In this document: positions 7,435 through 7,477 of the stretch, piece after piece
Layout: each line of letters begins with the position of its first letter
Numbering within the stretch: position 1 is the stretch's first letter
Assembly (NCBI GenBank): GCA_026786225.1
Contig: JAJAYN010000290.1
Span: 1-7,477 of the forward strand
Source: Burkholderiales bacterium
Lineage (GTDB): Bacteria > Pseudomonadota > Gammaproteobacteria > Burkholderiales > Usitatibacteraceae
DNA: 7,477 nt
Reading direction: 5' to 3'
Program-made: the position numbers and the translations under genes
Notes under the pieces: model-generated
Seen by the model: only the letters and a program-made list of their open reading frames with translations
Told to the model about the DNA's origin: nothing
The model's database searches: none

Positions 7435-7477
7435 GACCGGAACTGCGCCGACTTTGCCTTGCACGCCGGCGTTGTCA
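7429..7477 (-). CDS. possible C-terminal end of an upstream gene
   Basis: On the minus strand, the frame entering at 7476 encodes 15 residues ending GKVGAVPVC and stops at TAA (7429-7431). The codons are G/C-ending (GCC, GGC, GTG, GTC) like those of the real genes here. If real, the gene ends 36 bp before fdxA and could be co-transcribed with it. A second frame (7389-7475) is also open, so only about 50 bp of weak evidence is available. No family is recognisable. Confidence 0.3.
   Translation of the reverse strand, partial: DNAGVQGKVGAVPVC

Noticed and set aside
1..7477. Mobile element, phage, toxin-antitoxin or defence island
   Set aside because: No transposase, integrase, terminal repeats, direct repeats or foreign composition was seen. 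AddA-like helicase-nucleases can resemble defence proteins, but the adjacent AddB-like partner and intact housekeeping context point to core recombination repair.

Overview
This looks like ordinary chromosomal sequence from a Gram-negative proteobacterium, most likely a betaproteobacterium. The basis is a ferredoxin of the Azotobacter FdI (FdxA) type and a recombination pair of the proteobacterial AddA/AddB-like type: a two-nuclease UvrD-fold enzyme whose AddB-like subunit has no Walker A. GC content is moderate, a little above 50%. Family-level placement would be a guess. No tRNA, rRNA, CRISPR array, transposase, integrase or attachment site was found, and no gene is visibly broken.

Layout, left to right. 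Positions 1-465 (+) hold the 3' part of a gene for an exported DUF192 (COG1430) protein; its start lies left of the window. Only 18 bp separate it from the convergent addA-like gene (484-4080, -), a 1198-residue helicase-nuclease. That gene overlaps by 8 bp the end of the addB-like gene (4073-6991, -), a 972-residue helicase-like/nuclease protein with an AddB-type iron-sulfur cysteine set. Upstream on the same strand, after a 77-bp gap with a terminator and two small adjacent palindromes, is fdxA (7069-7392, -). fdxA has a good ribosome-binding site and a plausible extended -10 promoter. The last ~49 bp may encode the C-terminus of another minus-strand gene.

How the genes work together. The addB-addA pair forms a translationally overlapping operon expected to make the AddAB complex. 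That complex processes double-strand DNA ends for RecA-dependent recombination, in place of RecBCD. AddA carries all the superfamily 1 helicase motifs and a complete PD-(D/E)XK nuclease. AddB carries a second complete nuclease and four cysteines (C667, C927, C930, C936) whose final three have the spacing of the AddB [4Fe-4S] site. fdxA is a separate 7Fe ferredoxin gene with its own terminator, so a functional link to AddAB is not shown. The DUF192 gene is unrelated in orientation and probably in function.

No undescribed system is evident. The points most worth checking are a C8 tract in the helicase-nuclease linker of addA, where a one-base slip in either direction would remove the nuclease; the paired palindromes in the addB leader; and a signal sequence in the DUF192 protein that is one base away from a lipobox.
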